32,902 nt of DNA, from positions 1-32,902 of the forward strand of contig NZ_JANQVQ010000030.1 in the NCBI RefSeq assembly GCF_030730205.1. The letters run 5' to 3'. Positions 9,106-19,740 of the stretch are shown in pieces. The DNA comes from Paraglaciecola sp. GTDB taxonomy: Bacteria > Pseudomonadota > Gammaproteobacteria > Enterobacterales > Alteromonadaceae. The stretch's first letter is position 1; every line of letters begins with the position of its first letter. Below the pieces are notes generated by a model. That model ran no database searches. It saw nothing but the letters and a program-made list of their open reading frames with translations, and was not told where the DNA came from. The position numbers were made by a program, and so were the translations under genes.

Positions 9106-12100
9106 TCAATGAAAGACGAGATCAACCTGAGCCGCGCCCAGATACTGCTGTAAGTCATATAATAATTCATCTTCAGGGGTTATATACCACTGTGCGCCAA
9201 ACGCTAAATTTGCCTCTGCATCTGGATGGCGATAGTGCACTAGCACCGGACAGCTGCCACCTTGATAAGGCGTCAATATAGTTTGCAGTTTAGCGAGACT
9301 CGCAGGATTGCACCAGCTTGATTCCAAATGAATTTGTACTGCCTTCGCGTTTTTCTCACGGGCTTGTACTATATCCATCGCATCGCGGGCCTGTATTGTA
9401 TTGCCCCCAGAGAATTCATCAAAGCTGACCTGTCCACTAATGACTAATATTTTGTCAGTTTGCAGCAAACTTTCGTATTGTTCGTACATTTCAGGGAAAA
9501 AGCGTACATCAATTCGGGCGCTTTTGTCATCTAAAGTCACCAATGCCCAGCGTTTTCCACGTTTATTTGTCATCACCCTAACACTTAGCACTAAACCAAC
9601 AGCATAGGAGGTTTGATCTTTGTTTGTGGGTTTTAGATCAACTAGGCGTGTTGGCGCATAGTGTTTCATCTCAGCAAGGTATTGGTTGATGGGGTGGCCG
9701 GTCAGGTACAAACCCAAGGCTTCTTTTTCGCCATCCAGCCAGACTTTTTCGGGCCACTTTGGTACATCAACAAAGGCTTGTTTAACTAACTCAGGCTCAG
9801 TGGTGAGCAAGCCGAACATATCAGATTGACCATACGACTCAGCCTTTGCGTGCTGGTCTGCGGCCGCTAATGCATCAGGTAAGGTCGCCATAATAGACGC
9901 TCGATGAGGGCCTAAATTATCAAAGGCTCCAGCGTTTACTAATTTTTCGAGTACCCGTTTATTGATTTTTTTGATATCGACTTTGGCACAAAAGTCGAAC
10001 AAGTCAGAAAACTTTTGGTGTTTTTCGCGAGCGGCAATAATGGCTTCTATTGGTCCCTCACCGACCCCTTTAATGGCGCCAATACCGTAAACAATACGGC
10101 CTTGTTCATCCACGGTGAATTTGTATTTACCGGCGTTTAAGTCAGGCGGCAAAATCTCAATCCCCATGCGCTGGCATTCGTCAACTAAGGTGACGATTTT
10201 GTCGGTATTGTCCATATCAGCTGACATAACCGCTGCCATAAACTCTGCGGGATAGTGAGTTTTCAACCATAAGGTTTGATACGACACCAAGGCGTAAGCA
10301 GCCGAGTGCGATTTGTTAAAACCATAGCCGGCAAACTTTTCAACCAAATCGAATATTTTGATCGCAAGGTCGGGGTCAATATTGTTATTTTTTGCGCCTG
10401 TTTCGAATGATTCACGCTGTTTGGCCATTTCGTCAGCGTTTTTCTTGCCCATTGCTCGGCGTAATAAATCGGCGCCGCCAAGGCTGTAACCTGACATGAC
10501 CTGAGCAATTTGCATAACCTGTTCTTGGTATAAAATAATACCGTAGGTTGGCTCGAGTATTTCTTTTAAGCACTCGTGTTGGTATTGCGCATCAGGATAC
10601 GAAATCGCTTCACGGCCGTGTTTACGATCGATAAAGTTATCTACCATGCCTGATTGCAATGGGCCGGGACGAAATAAGGCCACTAACGCGATAATATCTT
10701 CGAAGGTATCAGGACGAAGCCGTTTAATTAGCTCTTTCATACCGCGAGATTCTAGTTGGAATACCGCGGTGGTTTCTGCGTTTTGCAATACTTTAAAGCA
10801 TTTGGCGTCAACCAAGGGAATGGCGGATATATCAACCTTGATACCCCGCCCACTGGCTATCATGTCGATGGCCCATTGAATAATGGTTAGCGTGCGTAAA
10901 CCCAAGAAGTCAAACTTAACCAAACCGGCATATTCAACGTCATTTTTATCAAACTGGGTGACAGGGTTTTTACCTTCATCATCACAATATAAGGGCGCAA
11001 AATCAGTAATTTGGGTCGGGGCGATAACCACACCACCGGCATGTTTTCCGGCGTTACGAGTCACGCCTTCTAGTATGCGACACATGTCGATGAGCTCTTT
11101 TACGTCTTCATCTTCATTGTATAGTTCAGGTAAACGAGGCTCTTCAGCAAAGGCTTTTTCAAGGGTCATACCCGGTGTCGGAGGGATCAGTTTTGAAATA
11201 CGATCGTTAAAACCGTAAGGATGACCGAGTACCCGCCCTACATCACGCACCACCGCTTTTGCCGCCATCGTACCGAAGGTTATAATCTGCGATACCGCTT
11301 GGCGTCCATAAAGTTCTGCGACGTGTTCGATAACTTCATCGCGTCTGTCCATGCAAAAATCGACATCAAAGTCAGGCATGGAGACCCGTTCCGGGTTAAG
11401 GAAACGTTCGAATAGTAGGTCAAATTCTAAGGGATCAAGATCAGTAATGCCTTGTGCATAGGCCACCAATGAGCCCGCACCCGACCCTCGTCCAGGTCCA
11501 ACAGGAATACCGTTATCTTTACTCCATTGAATAAATTCCATGACGATGAGGAAGTAACCTGGAAAGCCCATTTGGTTGATTACGTCCATCTCAATTTGCA
11601 AACGTTCATCATATTCAGGGCGACGCTCTAGGCGTACTTGCTCATCAGGAAAAAGAAACTCAAGACGTTTCTCTAGTCCTTCTTTGGATACTTTAACCAA
11701 GTATTCGGAGTCGGTTAAACCGCCGGTGGGAAATTGCGGTAAGAAATACTCGCCCAATGTAATTGTAACGTTACAACGCTTAGCAATTTCTACGGTGTTT
11801 TCGATGGCTTCTGGAATATCAGCAAACAGTTCGAGCATTTCTTCGCTGGAACGTAAGTATTGTTGTTCGCTATAAAGTTTTGGACGACGGGGGTCGTTGA
11901 GGGTAAAGCCGTCATGAATAGCGACTCTGATCTCATGAGCAGCGAAACCTTTTTCTTCAATAAAGCATACTTCATTAGTGGCCACGACAGGTAAGTCATG
12001 AGTAACAGACCACTCTACCGCACGGTGAATGTAGTCTTCTTCACCAAGGCGACCTGTGCGAGTTAATTCAAGGTAGAAACGGTCATAGAAGTGTTGTTGA

Positions 12101-12579
12101 TAAAACTCGGTGATGCGTTTTGCGGCATCAAGATTACCTTTGGTCAAGGTTAAACCTAAATCGCCGTTGCGCCCGCCTGAAAGGATAATAAGCCCTTTTG
12201 CGTGCTCGACTAACCACTCTTGGTCAATGACTGCTTTGTCTTGTACTGAGCCTCGTAAATAGGCCTTAGAAATTAATAAGGTGACATTTTTATAGCCATC
12301 ATTATCCATGGCTAAGATGGTTAAGCGAAACAGGGTGTTTTCTAACTCGGTACTTTGTACCCAAAAGTCAGCCCCAACAATAGGCTTAATTCCACTTGCA
12401 TGCGCGGCACTATAAAATTTAACTAAGCCGCACATGTTCATTTGGTCGGTAATGGCCACCGCGGGCATGTCTAGCTTTTTAATATTCGCTATGATGGGCT
12501 TAATTTTATTTAAGCCGTCCATCATAGAATAATCACTGTGCACTCTTAGGTGCACAAAGTTTACCGGCGATTCTGCCAT
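9106..12579 (-). CDS. dnaE: DnaE, DNA polymerase III alpha subunit
   Basis: This is the catalytic polymerase subunit of the replicative holoenzyme. At 1157 residues it is full length (E. coli 1160). An N-terminal PHP domain begins [13 protein letters not shown]. The C-family polymerase core carries [14 protein letters not shown], the acidic PDFDVDF cluster (Asp403, 405, 407) and a third likely catalytic Asp near 557 in VKFDFLGL. The fingers region includes [10 protein letters not shown], and an OB-fold nucleic-acid-binding domain lies near the C-terminus (about residues 975-1060). The ATG follows the rnhB TAA with no gap (TAAATG), and its AGGA ribosome site lies inside the end of rnhB, so translation is coupled. 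The dnaE product is the type I alpha subunit typical of Proteobacteria. Confidence 0.98.
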   Translation of the reverse strand: MAESPVNFVHLRVHSDYSMMDGLNKIKPIIANIKKLDMPAVAITDQMNMCGLVKFYSAAHASGIKPIVGADFWVQSTELENTLFRLTILAMDNDGYKNVTLLISKAYLRGSVQDKAVIDQEWLVEHAKGLIILSGGRNGDLGLTLTKGNLDAAKRITEFYQQHFYDRFYLELTRTGRLGEEDYIHRAVEWSVTHDLPVVATNEVCFIEEKGFAAHEIRVAIHDGFTLNDPRRPKLYSEQQYLRSSEEMLELFADIPEAIENTVEIAKRCNVTITLGEYFLPQFPTGGLTDSEYLVKVSKEGLEKRLEFLFPDEQVRLERRPEYDERLQIEMDVINQMGFPGYFLIVMEFIQWSKDNGIPVGPGRGSGAGSLVAYAQGITDLDPLEFDLLFERFLNPERVSMPDFDVDFCMDRRDEVIEHVAELYGRQAVSQIITFGTMAAKAVVRDVGRVLGHPYGFNDRISKLIPPTPGMTLEKAFAEEPRLPELYNEDEDVKELIDMCRILEGVTRNAGKHAGGVVIAPTQITDFAPLYCDDEGKNPVTQFDKNDVEYAGLVKFDFLGLRTLTIIQWAIDMIASGRGIKVDISAIPLVDAKCFKVLQNAETTAVFQLESRGMKELIKRLRPDTFEDIIALVALFRPGPLQSGMVDNFIDRKHGREAISYPDAQYQHECLKEILEPTYGIILYQEQVMQIAQVMSGYSLGGADLLRRAMGKKNADEMAKQRESFETGAKNNNIDPDLAIKIFDLVEKFAGYGFNKSHSAAYALVSYQTLWLKTHYPAEFMAAVMSADMDNTDKIVTLVDECQRMGIEILPPDLNAGKYKFTVDEQGRIVYGIGAIKGVGEGPIEAIIAAREKHQKFSDLFDFCAKVDIKKINKRVLEKLVNAGAFDNLGPHRASIMATLPDALAAADQHAKAESYGQSDMFGLLTTEPELVKQAFVDVPKWPEKVWLDGEKEALGLYLTGHPINQYLAEMKHYAPTRLVDLKPTNKDQTSYAVGLVLSVRVMTNKRGKRWALVTLDDKSARIDVRFFPEMYEQYESLLQTDKILVISGQVSFDEFSGGNTIQARDAMDIVQAREKNAKAVQIHLESSWCNPASLAKLQTILTPYQGGSCPVLVHYRHPDAEANLAFGAQWYITPEDELLYDLQQYLGAAQVDLVFH

Positions 12580-13173
12580 TTAATTTCCTGCCAATTGGCC
12601 ATCACGTGCAGCTAAAGCAAGCTGCACTGGTTTAAAACTCATTCGATGAAGGGACAAGGGCCCTAGTTCACGTAATTTAGCTAAATGTAGCGGCGTTGGA
12701 TAGCCTTTATGTTTGGCAAACCCATACTCTGGGTATTGACTATCTAGGGTGAGCATTTCATGGTCACGAACCACTTTAGCAATAATAGACGCTGCTGAAA
12801 TCTCAGCAATTAGCCCGTCTCCTTTTACAATCGCCTCGCTGGAATATGACCATTTGGGGCACCGATTCCCGTCTACCATGACGTGCTGTGGTTGAATACT
12901 CAAACCTTGTACTGCGCGGGTCATGGCTAACATTGTCGCCTGTAAAATATTTATCTCGTCAATTTCTTGAGGAGTAGCACGACCAATAGACCAACATAAA
13001 GCATCACGATAGATAATTTTGGCAAGGGCTTCGCGTTTTTTCTCAGACAATTTTTTAGAGTCTGCTAAACCGCTTATGGGCTTATTGGGGTCAAGAATCA
13101 CGGCTGCGGTGACCACATCGCCAATCAGTGGCCCACGACCGACTTCGTCAACGCCAGCAAGTAATTGATGCAT
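12580..13173 (-). CDS. rnhB: RnhB, ribonuclease HII
   Basis: Ribonuclease HII cuts the RNA strand of RNA-DNA hybrids and starts removal of single ribonucleotides misincorporated in DNA. The signature [10 protein letters not shown] is at residues 7-16 and supplies the first Asp/Glu pair. MVDGNRCP gives the next Asp, and [12 protein letters not shown] the last acidic site. The length of 197 residues matches E. coli (198). The ATG abuts the lpxB stop (TAAATG), with AGAGG inside the end of lpxB. The stop in turn abuts dnaE. This lpxB-rnhB-dnaE order is conserved in gammaproteobacteria. Confidence 0.97.
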   Translation of the reverse strand: MHQLLAGVDEVGRGPLIGDVVTAAVILDPNKPISGLADSKKLSEKKREALAKIIYRDALCWSIGRATPQEIDEINILQATMLAMTRAVQGLSIQPQHVMVDGNRCPKWSYSSEAIVKGDGLIAEISAASIIAKVVRDHEMLTLDSQYPEYGFAKHKGYPTPLHLAKLRELGPLSLHRMSFKPVQLALAARDGQLAGN

Positions 13174-14325
13174 TTATTTGGCCTCTATTAGGGTCAGTAC
13201 CGCATCGGCAGCTTGTACATCAGCGTTTTTCTTTAAAAGTAAGTGCAGCTCAGTAAAGCGCTTGATCAACTGTTGCTGGACGCGCTCATCAGTCAGCATT
13301 GGCAGCAGCAGTTCACTGATGGTTTGCGCATTAACGTCTTCTTGCAACAATTCAGGAATGATCTTTTCATCGGCCAGTATATTGGGCAAAGTAAAATATT
13401 TAGCTTTATACATCCACTTCATCATTTGATGAGTAAGTTTGTTTAAGCGATAAGCAGCGACCATAGGCCGTTTGCATAACATGGCTTCTAAGGTTGCAGT
13501 GCCTGAAGCGAGCAATACTGCGTCAGAGGCAATCATCACCTGCCTTGAGTGGCCAATCACAATGCGATAATCGACATAATTTGCTCGGTTGGCAAAGTAG
13601 GTTTCAACTTGAATTTTTCGCTGACGATTGACTACCGGAATAAGTATTTTAAGACCAGGTTTGGCTTCGGTTAGTATTTCAGCACTTTGCATAAAAATAT
13701 CCAACAACGTCGCTACTTCGCTTTGCCGGCTGCCTGGCAACACTGCCAAGACCGTGTCGCTAGGACTCAGATTTAAGGCTTTACGGGCGGCTGATTTATC
13801 CGGCTCTAACGGGATATCGTCAGCAAGGGTATGACCCACAAATTCACAGGGAATAGCGTGTTTGCTGTACACCGCTTTTTCGAAGGGAAAAATACTGAGT
13901 ACCAGATTGGTGGCTTTGGCTATTTTAAAAATACGTTTTTCACGCCACGCCCAGACAGTGGGACTGACATAGTGAACCGTTGGGATACCCTGACGTTTCA
14001 ATTTCAGCTCTAAGCCTAAGTTAAAATCTGGCGCATCAACCCCAATAAAAACATCCACCGGATGTGTTATAAAATAGTGCAGCAGTGATTTTCGCACAAA
14101 CAATAATCGGCGAATGCGAGACAACACTTCAACCAAGCCCATGACCGACAATTCTTCCATGTCAAACAAGGACTCGCAGCCTAGACCAAGCATCTTCGGC
14201 CCAGCAATGCCCACAAAATGCGCATTAGGATGAATCGTTTTAATTTGTTTTATTAGGCCAGATGCAAGAATGTCGCCGGATGTTTCACCGGCGACAATAC
14301 CAATTCTTAGGGGTTTGTGTCGCAT
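13174..14325 (-). CDS. lpxB: LpxB, lipid-A-disaccharide synthase
   Basis: This glycosyltransferase of family GT19 joins UDP-2,3-diacylglucosamine to lipid X (2,3-diacylglucosamine 1-phosphate) to form the tetraacyl disaccharide 1-phosphate of lipid A. It acts at the inner membrane. The N-terminal motif GETSGD is at residues 13-18. The central AVLPGSRQSEV segment and the ASGTATLEAML segment with PMVAAYRLN are typical nucleotide-sugar binding parts. The length of 383 residues matches E. coli (382). The start ATG lies three bases after the lpxA stop. No strong Shine-Dalgarno is visible, so it probably depends on translation of lpxA. Confidence 0.97.
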   Translation of the reverse strand: MRHKPLRIGIVAGETSGDILASGLIKQIKTIHPNAHFVGIAGPKMLGLGCESLFDMEELSVMGLVEVLSRIRRLLFVRKSLLHYFITHPVDVFIGVDAPDFNLGLELKLKRQGIPTVHYVSPTVWAWREKRIFKIAKATNLVLSIFPFEKAVYSKHAIPCEFVGHTLADDIPLEPDKSAARKALNLSPSDTVLAVLPGSRQSEVATLLDIFMQSAEILTEAKPGLKILIPVVNRQRKIQVETYFANRANYVDYRIVIGHSRQVMIASDAVLLASGTATLEAMLCKRPMVAAYRLNKLTHQMMKWMYKAKYFTLPNILADEKIIPELLQEDVNAQTISELLLPMLTDERVQQQLIKRFTELHLLLKKNADVQAADAVLTLIEAK

Positions 14326-14328
14326 GAT

Positions 14329-15096
14329 TTAGCGTACAATACCTCGAACAGATTGCTCAATGAAATCCGCTAAAAGCAACACTTCAGGGGTGTCTTGCGA
14401 TGATTCTCGAATTAAGCTCACCGCTTCTTCGGCTCTGTTACCATTTCGATAAATGATCTTGTAAGCGCGCTTAATTTGCAAAATGGTGTCAGCAGAAAAC
14501 CCTCTTCGACGTAAACCTTCAGAGTTGATTCCGTGTGGAGCGTTGTCTTGGCCAATCATGGTGTAAGGTACGATGTCACGTAAAACAATGGCGCCACCCG
14601 CAATAAAACTATGAGAGCCAACATGACAAAACTGATGAACCGCAGTCATACCACCAAGGATTACCCAATCTCCGACCGTCACATGGCCAGCCAAGGTGCA
14701 CAGTGAAGCCAGAATACTGTTATCACCAATGATGCAATCGTGAGCGATATGGGAATTAGTCATAAATAAATTATGACTGCCAATTCGAGTAATGCCTTTG
14801 TCTTGCACTGTACCACGATGGGCGGTTACGCCTTCCCGAAAGACATTATTGTTACCAATAATTAACTCGGTTACCTCACCTTTGTACTTTTTGTCTTGGC
14901 AGTCTTCACCAATAGAACCAAACTGGTAAAAATGATTATTACTGCCGATAGTGGTTTTACCCTTTACTACGACATGAGATTCAAACTTAGTGTTATCACC
15001 TATGCTTACGTTTTCATCTATAACGCAGTACGGACCAACGCTAACATTATTACCAAGTTCAGCTTTAGGATGGATTATTGCAGTAGAATGGATCAC
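14329..15096 (-). CDS. lpxA: LpxA, UDP-N-acetylglucosamine acyltransferase
   Basis: LpxA transfers a 3-hydroxyacyl chain from acyl carrier protein to the 3-OH of UDP-GlcNAc, the first step of lipid A synthesis. The protein is a trimeric left-handed beta-helix, seen here as hexapeptide repeats. The catalytic His is His119 in HIAHDC (His125 in E. coli); the 6-residue shift comes from one fewer hexapeptide near the N-terminus. A GTG start at 15096 was chosen because it aligns exactly with Met1 of E. coli LpxA and lies two bases after the fabZ stop. The only ATG upstream in frame would overlap fabZ by about 40 bases and add 14 unrelated residues. The length is 255 residues. Confidence 0.95.
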   Translation of the reverse strand: MIHSTAIIHPKAELGNNVSVGPYCVIDENVSIGDNTKFESHVVVKGKTTIGSNNHFYQFGSIGEDCQDKKYKGEVTELIIGNNNVFREGVTAHRGTVQDKGITRIGSHNLFMTNSHIAHDCIIGDNSILASLCTLAGHVTVGDWVILGGMTAVHQFCHVGSHSFIAGGAIVLRDIVPYTMIGQDNAPHGINSEGLRRRGFSADTILQIKRAYKIIYRNGNRAEEAVSLIRESSQDTPEVLLLADFIEQSVRGIVR

Positions 15097-15098
15097 GA

Positions 15099-15545
15099 TT
15101 ACATTTTCCGCATGGCACACATAAATTCGGCTTCGCATGCGACGTTACCATTAACGCTTGCAATACCATGAAACATCCAAATACCACGACGTTCTTTTTT
15201 CAACTTAACGTCCATATCCATTCTATCTCCTGGCACCACAGGACGCTTGAAACGCGCTTTATCTATGCCAGCATACAGATATAAATCGTCTGAGTTGCCT
15301 GCTGTTTTAAATCCTAAGATGCCGGCAGCTTGTGCCAAGGCCTCTAGAATTAACACACCTGGAAAAATAGGTTTGCCAGGAAAATGCCCAGTAAAGCATG
15401 GCTCATTGAAGGTGATGTTTTTGTAAGCGCTGATCGAATCATTAAGCTTGTAATCGGTGACGCGATCCACTAACAAAAACGGATACCTATGAGGTAAAAG
15501 ACTCAATATCTCTTCTATCTCAATCGTTTGTAATTCATTTGCCAA
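15099..15545 (-). CDS. fabZ: FabZ, 3-hydroxyacyl-ACP dehydratase
   Basis: FabZ dehydrates 3-hydroxyacyl-ACP in fatty-acid elongation and competes with LpxA and LpxD for the same substrate pool. It is a hot-dog-fold enzyme. The catalytic residues are His in GHFPG and Glu in LILEALAQ. With a TTG start at 15545 they fall at His54 and Glu68, the positions expected from the E. coli enzyme. A strong AGGAGAGG lies just before this TTG. Longer in-frame starts run back into lpxD and add non-family residues. The length is 148 residues (E. coli 151). Thirty-one bases separate it from lpxD and two from lpxA. Confidence 0.95.
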   Translation of the reverse strand: MANELQTIEIEEILSLLPHRYPFLLVDRVTDYKLNDSISAYKNITFNEPCFTGHFPGKPIFPGVLILEALAQAAGILGFKTAGNSDDLYLYAGIDKARFKRPVVPGDRMDMDVKLKKERRGIWMFHGIASVNGNVACEAEFMCAMRKM

Positions 15546-15576
15546 AAGGCCTCTCCTCACACTACTAAACCAAACT

Positions 15577-16611
15577 TTATTTAGTTTGTAACTTTTCCAA
15601 AGTTTTGATGCGCTGATTGAGATTATCAATATTTTTCAGTGCAACCATATTTTTACGCCAATCTTTGTTTGGTACTGCAGGCATTCCTGAAGAATACACC
15701 CCAGCAACAGTAATACTTTTAGTGATCATACTCATGCCGGTGATAAACACACCATCACAAATATCGATATGACCATTAATACCCACTAAGCCAGCAATAC
15801 TGCAATTGCGACCGATCGTCGTGCTACCCGCCACAACGGTGCAGCCAGCGATTGCGGTATTTTCACCAATTACCACGTTATGCGCGATTTGACATTGATT
15901 ATCAATGATCACACCGTCATGCAAAATTGTATCATCGAGTGCGCCACGGTCGATTGTGGTACTTGCACCGATTTCTACTCGGTCTCCGACTATGACTCGC
16001 CCGAGTTGTGGAATTTTGATCCATTTGCCTTTTTCATTGGCATAACCAAAACCATCACTACCAATCACGGTATTGGCTTGAACTAAGCAGTCTTGGCCAA
16101 GGGTGACACGATGGTAGATCGTCACATTGGCCCACAACTTAGTATTGGCGCCTATTATACTGTCTTGACCTACAAAACAACCAGCACCAATCTCGACGTT
16201 GGCACCAAGTTTTACACCGCGTTCGATAACAGCATTGGCACCCACTTTCACGTTGGTGCCGAGCACCGCTGTAGGGTCGATGACAGCACGTGGCGATATA
16301 TCATGAGCCGATGCCGGTGTGGTATCCAACAACTGTGCTACTTTTGCAAACCCTACGTAAGGGTTGGGCATCACTAGCGCTGTACGTAGGCAATGGGCTT
16401 GTTCATCTGCGCCAATAATCACCGCTTGCGCAGAAGTACTAGCTAACTGACTACGATACTTGCTATTGGCTAAAAATGAAATCTGACCATCGCCTGCTTT
16501 GGCTAAGGTAGAAATTGAATGTATAAGGGAATTTTCGCTATCACCTTCAGCTAGGTGCAGTTGCGCACCGATAGCTGAAGCAATATCTTTTAAACTAATG
16601 GCATTAATCAA
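15577..16611 (-). CDS. lpxD: LpxD, UDP-3-O-acylglucosamine N-acyltransferase
   Basis: LpxD adds the second 3-hydroxyacyl chain, on the 2-amino group, in lipid A synthesis. It has an N-terminal uridine-binding domain, a long left-handed beta-helix of hexapeptide repeats (about residues 105-310) and a C-terminal helix that contacts ACP. The catalytic His is probably His244 in [10 protein letters not shown]. The length of 344 residues matches E. coli (341). The start is TTG, preceded by CAAGG at about the right distance. An ATG six bases further in is out of frame, and the N-terminus [11 protein letters not shown] fits the family. The gene sits 26 bases after skp, with a hairpin in between. Confidence 0.96.
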   Translation of the reverse strand: MINAISLKDIASAIGAQLHLAEGDSENSLIHSISTLAKAGDGQISFLANSKYRSQLASTSAQAVIIGADEQAHCLRTALVMPNPYVGFAKVAQLLDTTPASAHDISPRAVIDPTAVLGTNVKVGANAVIERGVKLGANVEIGAGCFVGQDSIIGANTKLWANVTIYHRVTLGQDCLVQANTVIGSDGFGYANEKGKWIKIPQLGRVIVGDRVEIGASTTIDRGALDDTILHDGVIIDNQCQIAHNVVIGENTAIAGCTVVAGSTTIGRNCSIAGLVGINGHIDICDGVFITGMSMITKSITVAGVYSSGMPAVPNKDWRKNMVALKNIDNLNQRIKTLEKLQTK

Positions 16612-16622
16612 GGGAACCTTGC

Positions 16623-16641
16623 TTAAACCTCAGAGGTTTAA
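16623..16641. repeat. Inverted repeat at the skp-lpxD junction
   Basis: A perfect 8-bp inverted repeat (TTAAACCT and its complement) with a 3-base loop overlaps the skp stop codon and ends 12 bases before the lpxD TTG. No T-run follows on the minus strand, so it is unlikely to be a full terminator. It could pause RNA polymerase or mark an mRNA processing or stability point between the abundant skp message and lpxD. Confidence 0.45.
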
Positions 16642-17153
16642 TTAACTTTAGAAACTTGTTCTAGAACCGATTTAGAAATGTCGTGGTCAGGATTAATGAA
16701 AGCCACAGCATTAGCGTTTAAAATGACATCGTATTTTTCTTTCGCTGCAACGACGTCAATACCTTGTTTAATTAGACCTAACAATTTGTTCTGCTCGTCT
16801 TTTAAACGGTTTTGAATCTCTTGCTGTAATGGTTGAGCTTTGTTTGTGTATTCTTCACGCAGAGCAAGAATTTTATCTTCTAGTTCTTTTTTCTCTTTTG
16901 CGCTCATAGTTGCCGCATCACGCTGATTTTTTTCAAGATAATATTTAATATCTTTCTCTAAACGGCTCACTTCTTCCGTTTTGTCTTTAAACTCAGCCGC
17001 AATAGTCTGCTGAATAGTGGCAGCTTGAGGCATAGATTGAAAAATACCCTGTACATTGACTGCACCGATTTTCTGTTCTGCCATAACGGTTGTACTGGCC
17101 ATTGCAGTTGCGAACAACGCGCTGGCAATTAAACTTTTACTGAATTTATTCAA
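16638..17153 (-). CDS. skp: Skp/OmpH, periplasmic chaperone
   Basis: Skp is a trimeric periplasmic chaperone that holds unfolded outer-membrane proteins on their way to the Bam complex. A Sec signal peptide is clear at residues 1-25: a basic start MNKFSK, a hydrophobic core and a VMA cleavage site before EQK. The mature part is dominated by helices with heptad-like charged and Gln-rich segments (about residues 55-130), the tentacle coiled coils of this family. The start is TTG with AGGAG six bases upstream; the next Met is inside the signal peptide and would remove its basic end. The length is 171 residues (E. coli 161). It follows bamA by 49 bases, the standard order. Confidence 0.93.
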   Translation of the reverse strand: MNKFSKSLIASALFATAMASTTVMAEQKIGAVNVQGIFQSMPQAATIQQTIAAEFKDKTEEVSRLEKDIKYYLEKNQRDAATMSAKEKKELEDKILALREEYTNKAQPLQQEIQNRLKDEQNKLLGLIKQGIDVVAAKEKYDVILNANAVAFINPDHDISKSVLEQVSKVN

Positions 17154-17202
17154 AACAAACTCCTACTTCTATGAAAAACTGGCTTTCTTGCCAATCAAGT
17201 TA

Positions 17203-19680
17203 TTAAAATGTTTGACCTATGTTGAAAGAGAAAAACTTAATATCATCCCCTTCACGCTCTTTTAATGCTCTAGAAAAACTGAACACCATTGGTCCCATGG
17301 GCGACAGCCATTGTACAGATAGTCCATAGGAAGCTCTATAAAGAGTTGGATCACTGTAATCAAGCAAATCATCGTTGTTAAAGCTTTTATTGATAGTCAA
17401 ATCTTTGTACTTATCGTAATCAAATTCAGTATCCCACACATTACCTACGTCTAGGAAGATACTACTGCGCACTGAATTGTCAAAATCTGCTTCAACAAAC
17501 GGGGTTGGCACAATTAACTCCAAGCCGCCCAATGCCATTGCGTTGCCGCCTAGTGAACGAGTAGAAATGGTAATTGAGTCATTCTCAGTACCAGAATAGA
17601 TAGGAACACCATTTGGATCGGTCAACACTAAGCTAGGTGAAAGCTGTATACCACGCGGTCCGACAGTATTATTTTCAAAACCGCGCAAGGTATCGCTACC
17701 ACCTGCGGTGAAATGCTGAGTGAAAGGTAAAATTTGGTCTATGCCATTGGTTGTGCCATAGCCATTTCCGTAACCCGCTTTAAAGCGTGCTAAGAAAGAC
17801 CAGCGCTGATTACGCGACAAAGGGAAATACCACTTTGTATCAAGCTCAGTTTTAAAATAATTTACGTCAGAGTTTGGCGTCGTAATACTAAAGGAAGCAC
17901 GTTGCGACGAACCAGCGGTAGGAAATACACCGCGGTTAAGGGTTGAACGCAACCACGCCACCGACGCTAAATAACTATCGTAATTAATGGCTGCGTCAGG
18001 GTCGTTAGGATCAACAAACTGGTTGTTAAAACGGGTAGTTTGTACGTAAGGCGTATTTTGGAATAGCTCAACGCTACTGTAGGTCAAACCAAAATTAATC
18101 CGGTTAAACTCATCAATTGGGTAGCCCACATTGGCGCCAATAGAATATTGCTTACTATTATATTGGATTAAGTTTGCTGAACTACCATCAAACTCACTGT
18201 AAGCAATCGTACCACCTAAGCTGATACCATCTATGGTGAAATAAGGGTCAGTATATGAAAGTTGTACACTCTTTTGGTATGAAACCGTGCTCACGTTGAA
18301 AGCGATACGCTTACCAGTACCCAAAAAGTTATCTTGTTGAATACCCGCTTGTAAGCTCAACTTGGTTCTATCACCGTAACCAATACCGGCGTTAAACGAA
18401 CCTGATGCTTGCTCTTTTACGTCAAAGTTGACATCAACTTTGTCGTCTTCACCAGGCAAACGGATCGTTTCAAAGTCCACTTTTTCCATATAGGTCAGTC
18501 GGGATAAACTGTTTTTTGACGACTCTAACGTTGCATTAGACAACCACGAGCCTTCCATTTGTGTCACGGATTGACGTAATACTTCGTCAGCAGTGCTTAC
18601 GTTGCCTTCAAAATTAATGCGGCGAACATAAATTCGTTTACCTGGATCCACTGATAAAACCAACTTCACCGTTTTATCTTCTTCATTAATATCAGGAATG
18701 GTGGTCACGGTTGGGTAGGCATAACCATAACGGCCTAGGTACTTACTAATAAATTCTTCGGTGTAGGTCACTTCTGCTTGGTTATACAATTCGCCTTTAG
18801 TAAGGGGTAAGACCAACTTAATGTATTCTTCATGGCCAAGTAAATCACCAATCAGTTCTACATCAGAAATCGTATATTGCTCACCTTCATCAACGTTTAA
18901 GGTAATGTAGATACCACTTTTCTCTGGGGTCATTGATACTTGGGTTGAATCAATATTAAAGCGCAAATAACCGCGGTCTTTGTAGTAACTGGTTATCGTT
19001 TCCATATCGCCAGATAACTTTTGTTTTTGGTAACGGGTTTCAGACATGAAATCCCACCACGGCGTATCGAATTGCAATTCAACTTGATCTAATAACTCTT
19101 TGTCAGCGAATTTTTCATTGCCCACAATGTTAATTTGTTGAATTTTAGCTGCATCACCTTCTTCAAACAGCAGCTTTACATCAACGCGGTTGCGCGGTAA
19201 GGGCGTGATGATCGCACTGACATCGGCGTTATATTTACCGATACTGTAATAAAAGTCTTTCAAGCCATTTTCGATTGAGGTTAAAACAGTCTTATCAAGA
19301 GGCTCACCGATTTTGATGTTGCTACCGTCTAAACTCTCCTGCAACTGCTCATCTTTTATGTCATCGTTACCATCGAAGATAATGCTACTGATGGTTGGGC
19401 GTTCTTTGACGCGCACTAACAATGTATCGCCGTCACGTAGGATCTGAATACTTTCAAAGTGAGTAGAAGAATACAACGCGCGGATAAGCTGGCTAATCCG
19501 AAAGCTATTCATTTCATCACCAACTTTAACCGGCAGATAGGTTAATGCCGCACCCAATGCAACCCTTTGCAAACCCTCGATTTTGATATCTTGAACAACA
19601 AATTCACTCTTGGCAGCCGCATTAGCAAAGCTAGTAATGGAAAGAATCAATCCGGCAACAACTAACTGTTTAAACTTCAT
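17203..19680 (-). CDS. bamA: BamA, outer-membrane protein assembly factor
   Basis: BamA is the central channel of the Bam complex and inserts beta-barrel proteins into the outer membrane. A signal peptide of about 21-22 residues (MKFKQL... ending FANA/A) leads into five POTRA domains covering roughly residues 23-425, beginning [17 protein letters not shown]-terminal 16-strand barrel follows to residue 825. The conserved loop-6 motif RGF is at 666-668, close to its E. coli position of 660-662. The C-terminus ends in Phe (NIGQTF), the usual barrel sorting signal. The ATG has AGGAAG some 11 bases upstream. It lies 60 bases after rseP and before skp. Confidence 0.98.
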   Translation of the reverse strand: MKFKQLVVAGLILSITSFANAAAKSEFVVQDIKIEGLQRVALGAALTYLPVKVGDEMNSFRISQLIRALYSSTHFESIQILRDGDTLLVRVKERPTISSIIFDGNDDIKDEQLQESLDGSNIKIGEPLDKTVLTSIENGLKDFYYSIGKYNADVSAIITPLPRNRVDVKLLFEEGDAAKIQQINIVGNEKFADKELLDQVELQFDTPWWDFMSETRYQKQKLSGDMETITSYYKDRGYLRFNIDSTQVSMTPEKSGIYITLNVDEGEQYTISDVELIGDLLGHEEYIKLVLPLTKGELYNQAEVTYTEEFISKYLGRYGYAYPTVTTIPDINEEDKTVKLVLSVDPGKRIYVRRINFEGNVSTADEVLRQSVTQMEGSWLSNATLESSKNSLSRLTYMEKVDFETIRLPGEDDKVDVNFDVKEQASGSFNAGIGYGDRTKLSLQAGIQQDNFLGTGKRIAFNVSTVSYQKSVQLSYTDPYFTIDGISLGGTIAYSEFDGSSANLIQYNSKQYSIGANVGYPIDEFNRINFGLTYSSVELFQNTPYVQTTRFNNQFVDPNDPDAAINYDSYLASVAWLRSTLNRGVFPTAGSSQRASFSITTPNSDVNYFKTELDTKWYFPLSRNQRWSFLARFKAGYGNGYGTTNGIDQILPFTQHFTAGGSDTLRGFENNTVGPRGIQLSPSLVLTDPNGVPIYSGTENDSITISTRSLGGNAMALGGLELIVPTPFVEADFDNSVRSSIFLDVGNVWDTEFDYDKYKDLTINKSFNNDDLLDYSDPTLYRASYGLSVQWLSPMGPMVFSFSRALKEREGDDIKFFSFNIGQTF

Positions 19681-19740
19681 TTATTAATATTCTTCCTAAA
19701 CGCACAACAATTTGCGCATGACCAAATCGGTCGATAAAAA

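Noticed and set aside
19681-19740. Sigma-E promoter before bamA
   Set aside because: A sigma-E type -35 (GAACTT) was looked for in the rseP-bamA gap and not found; a promoter inside rseP was not excluded.
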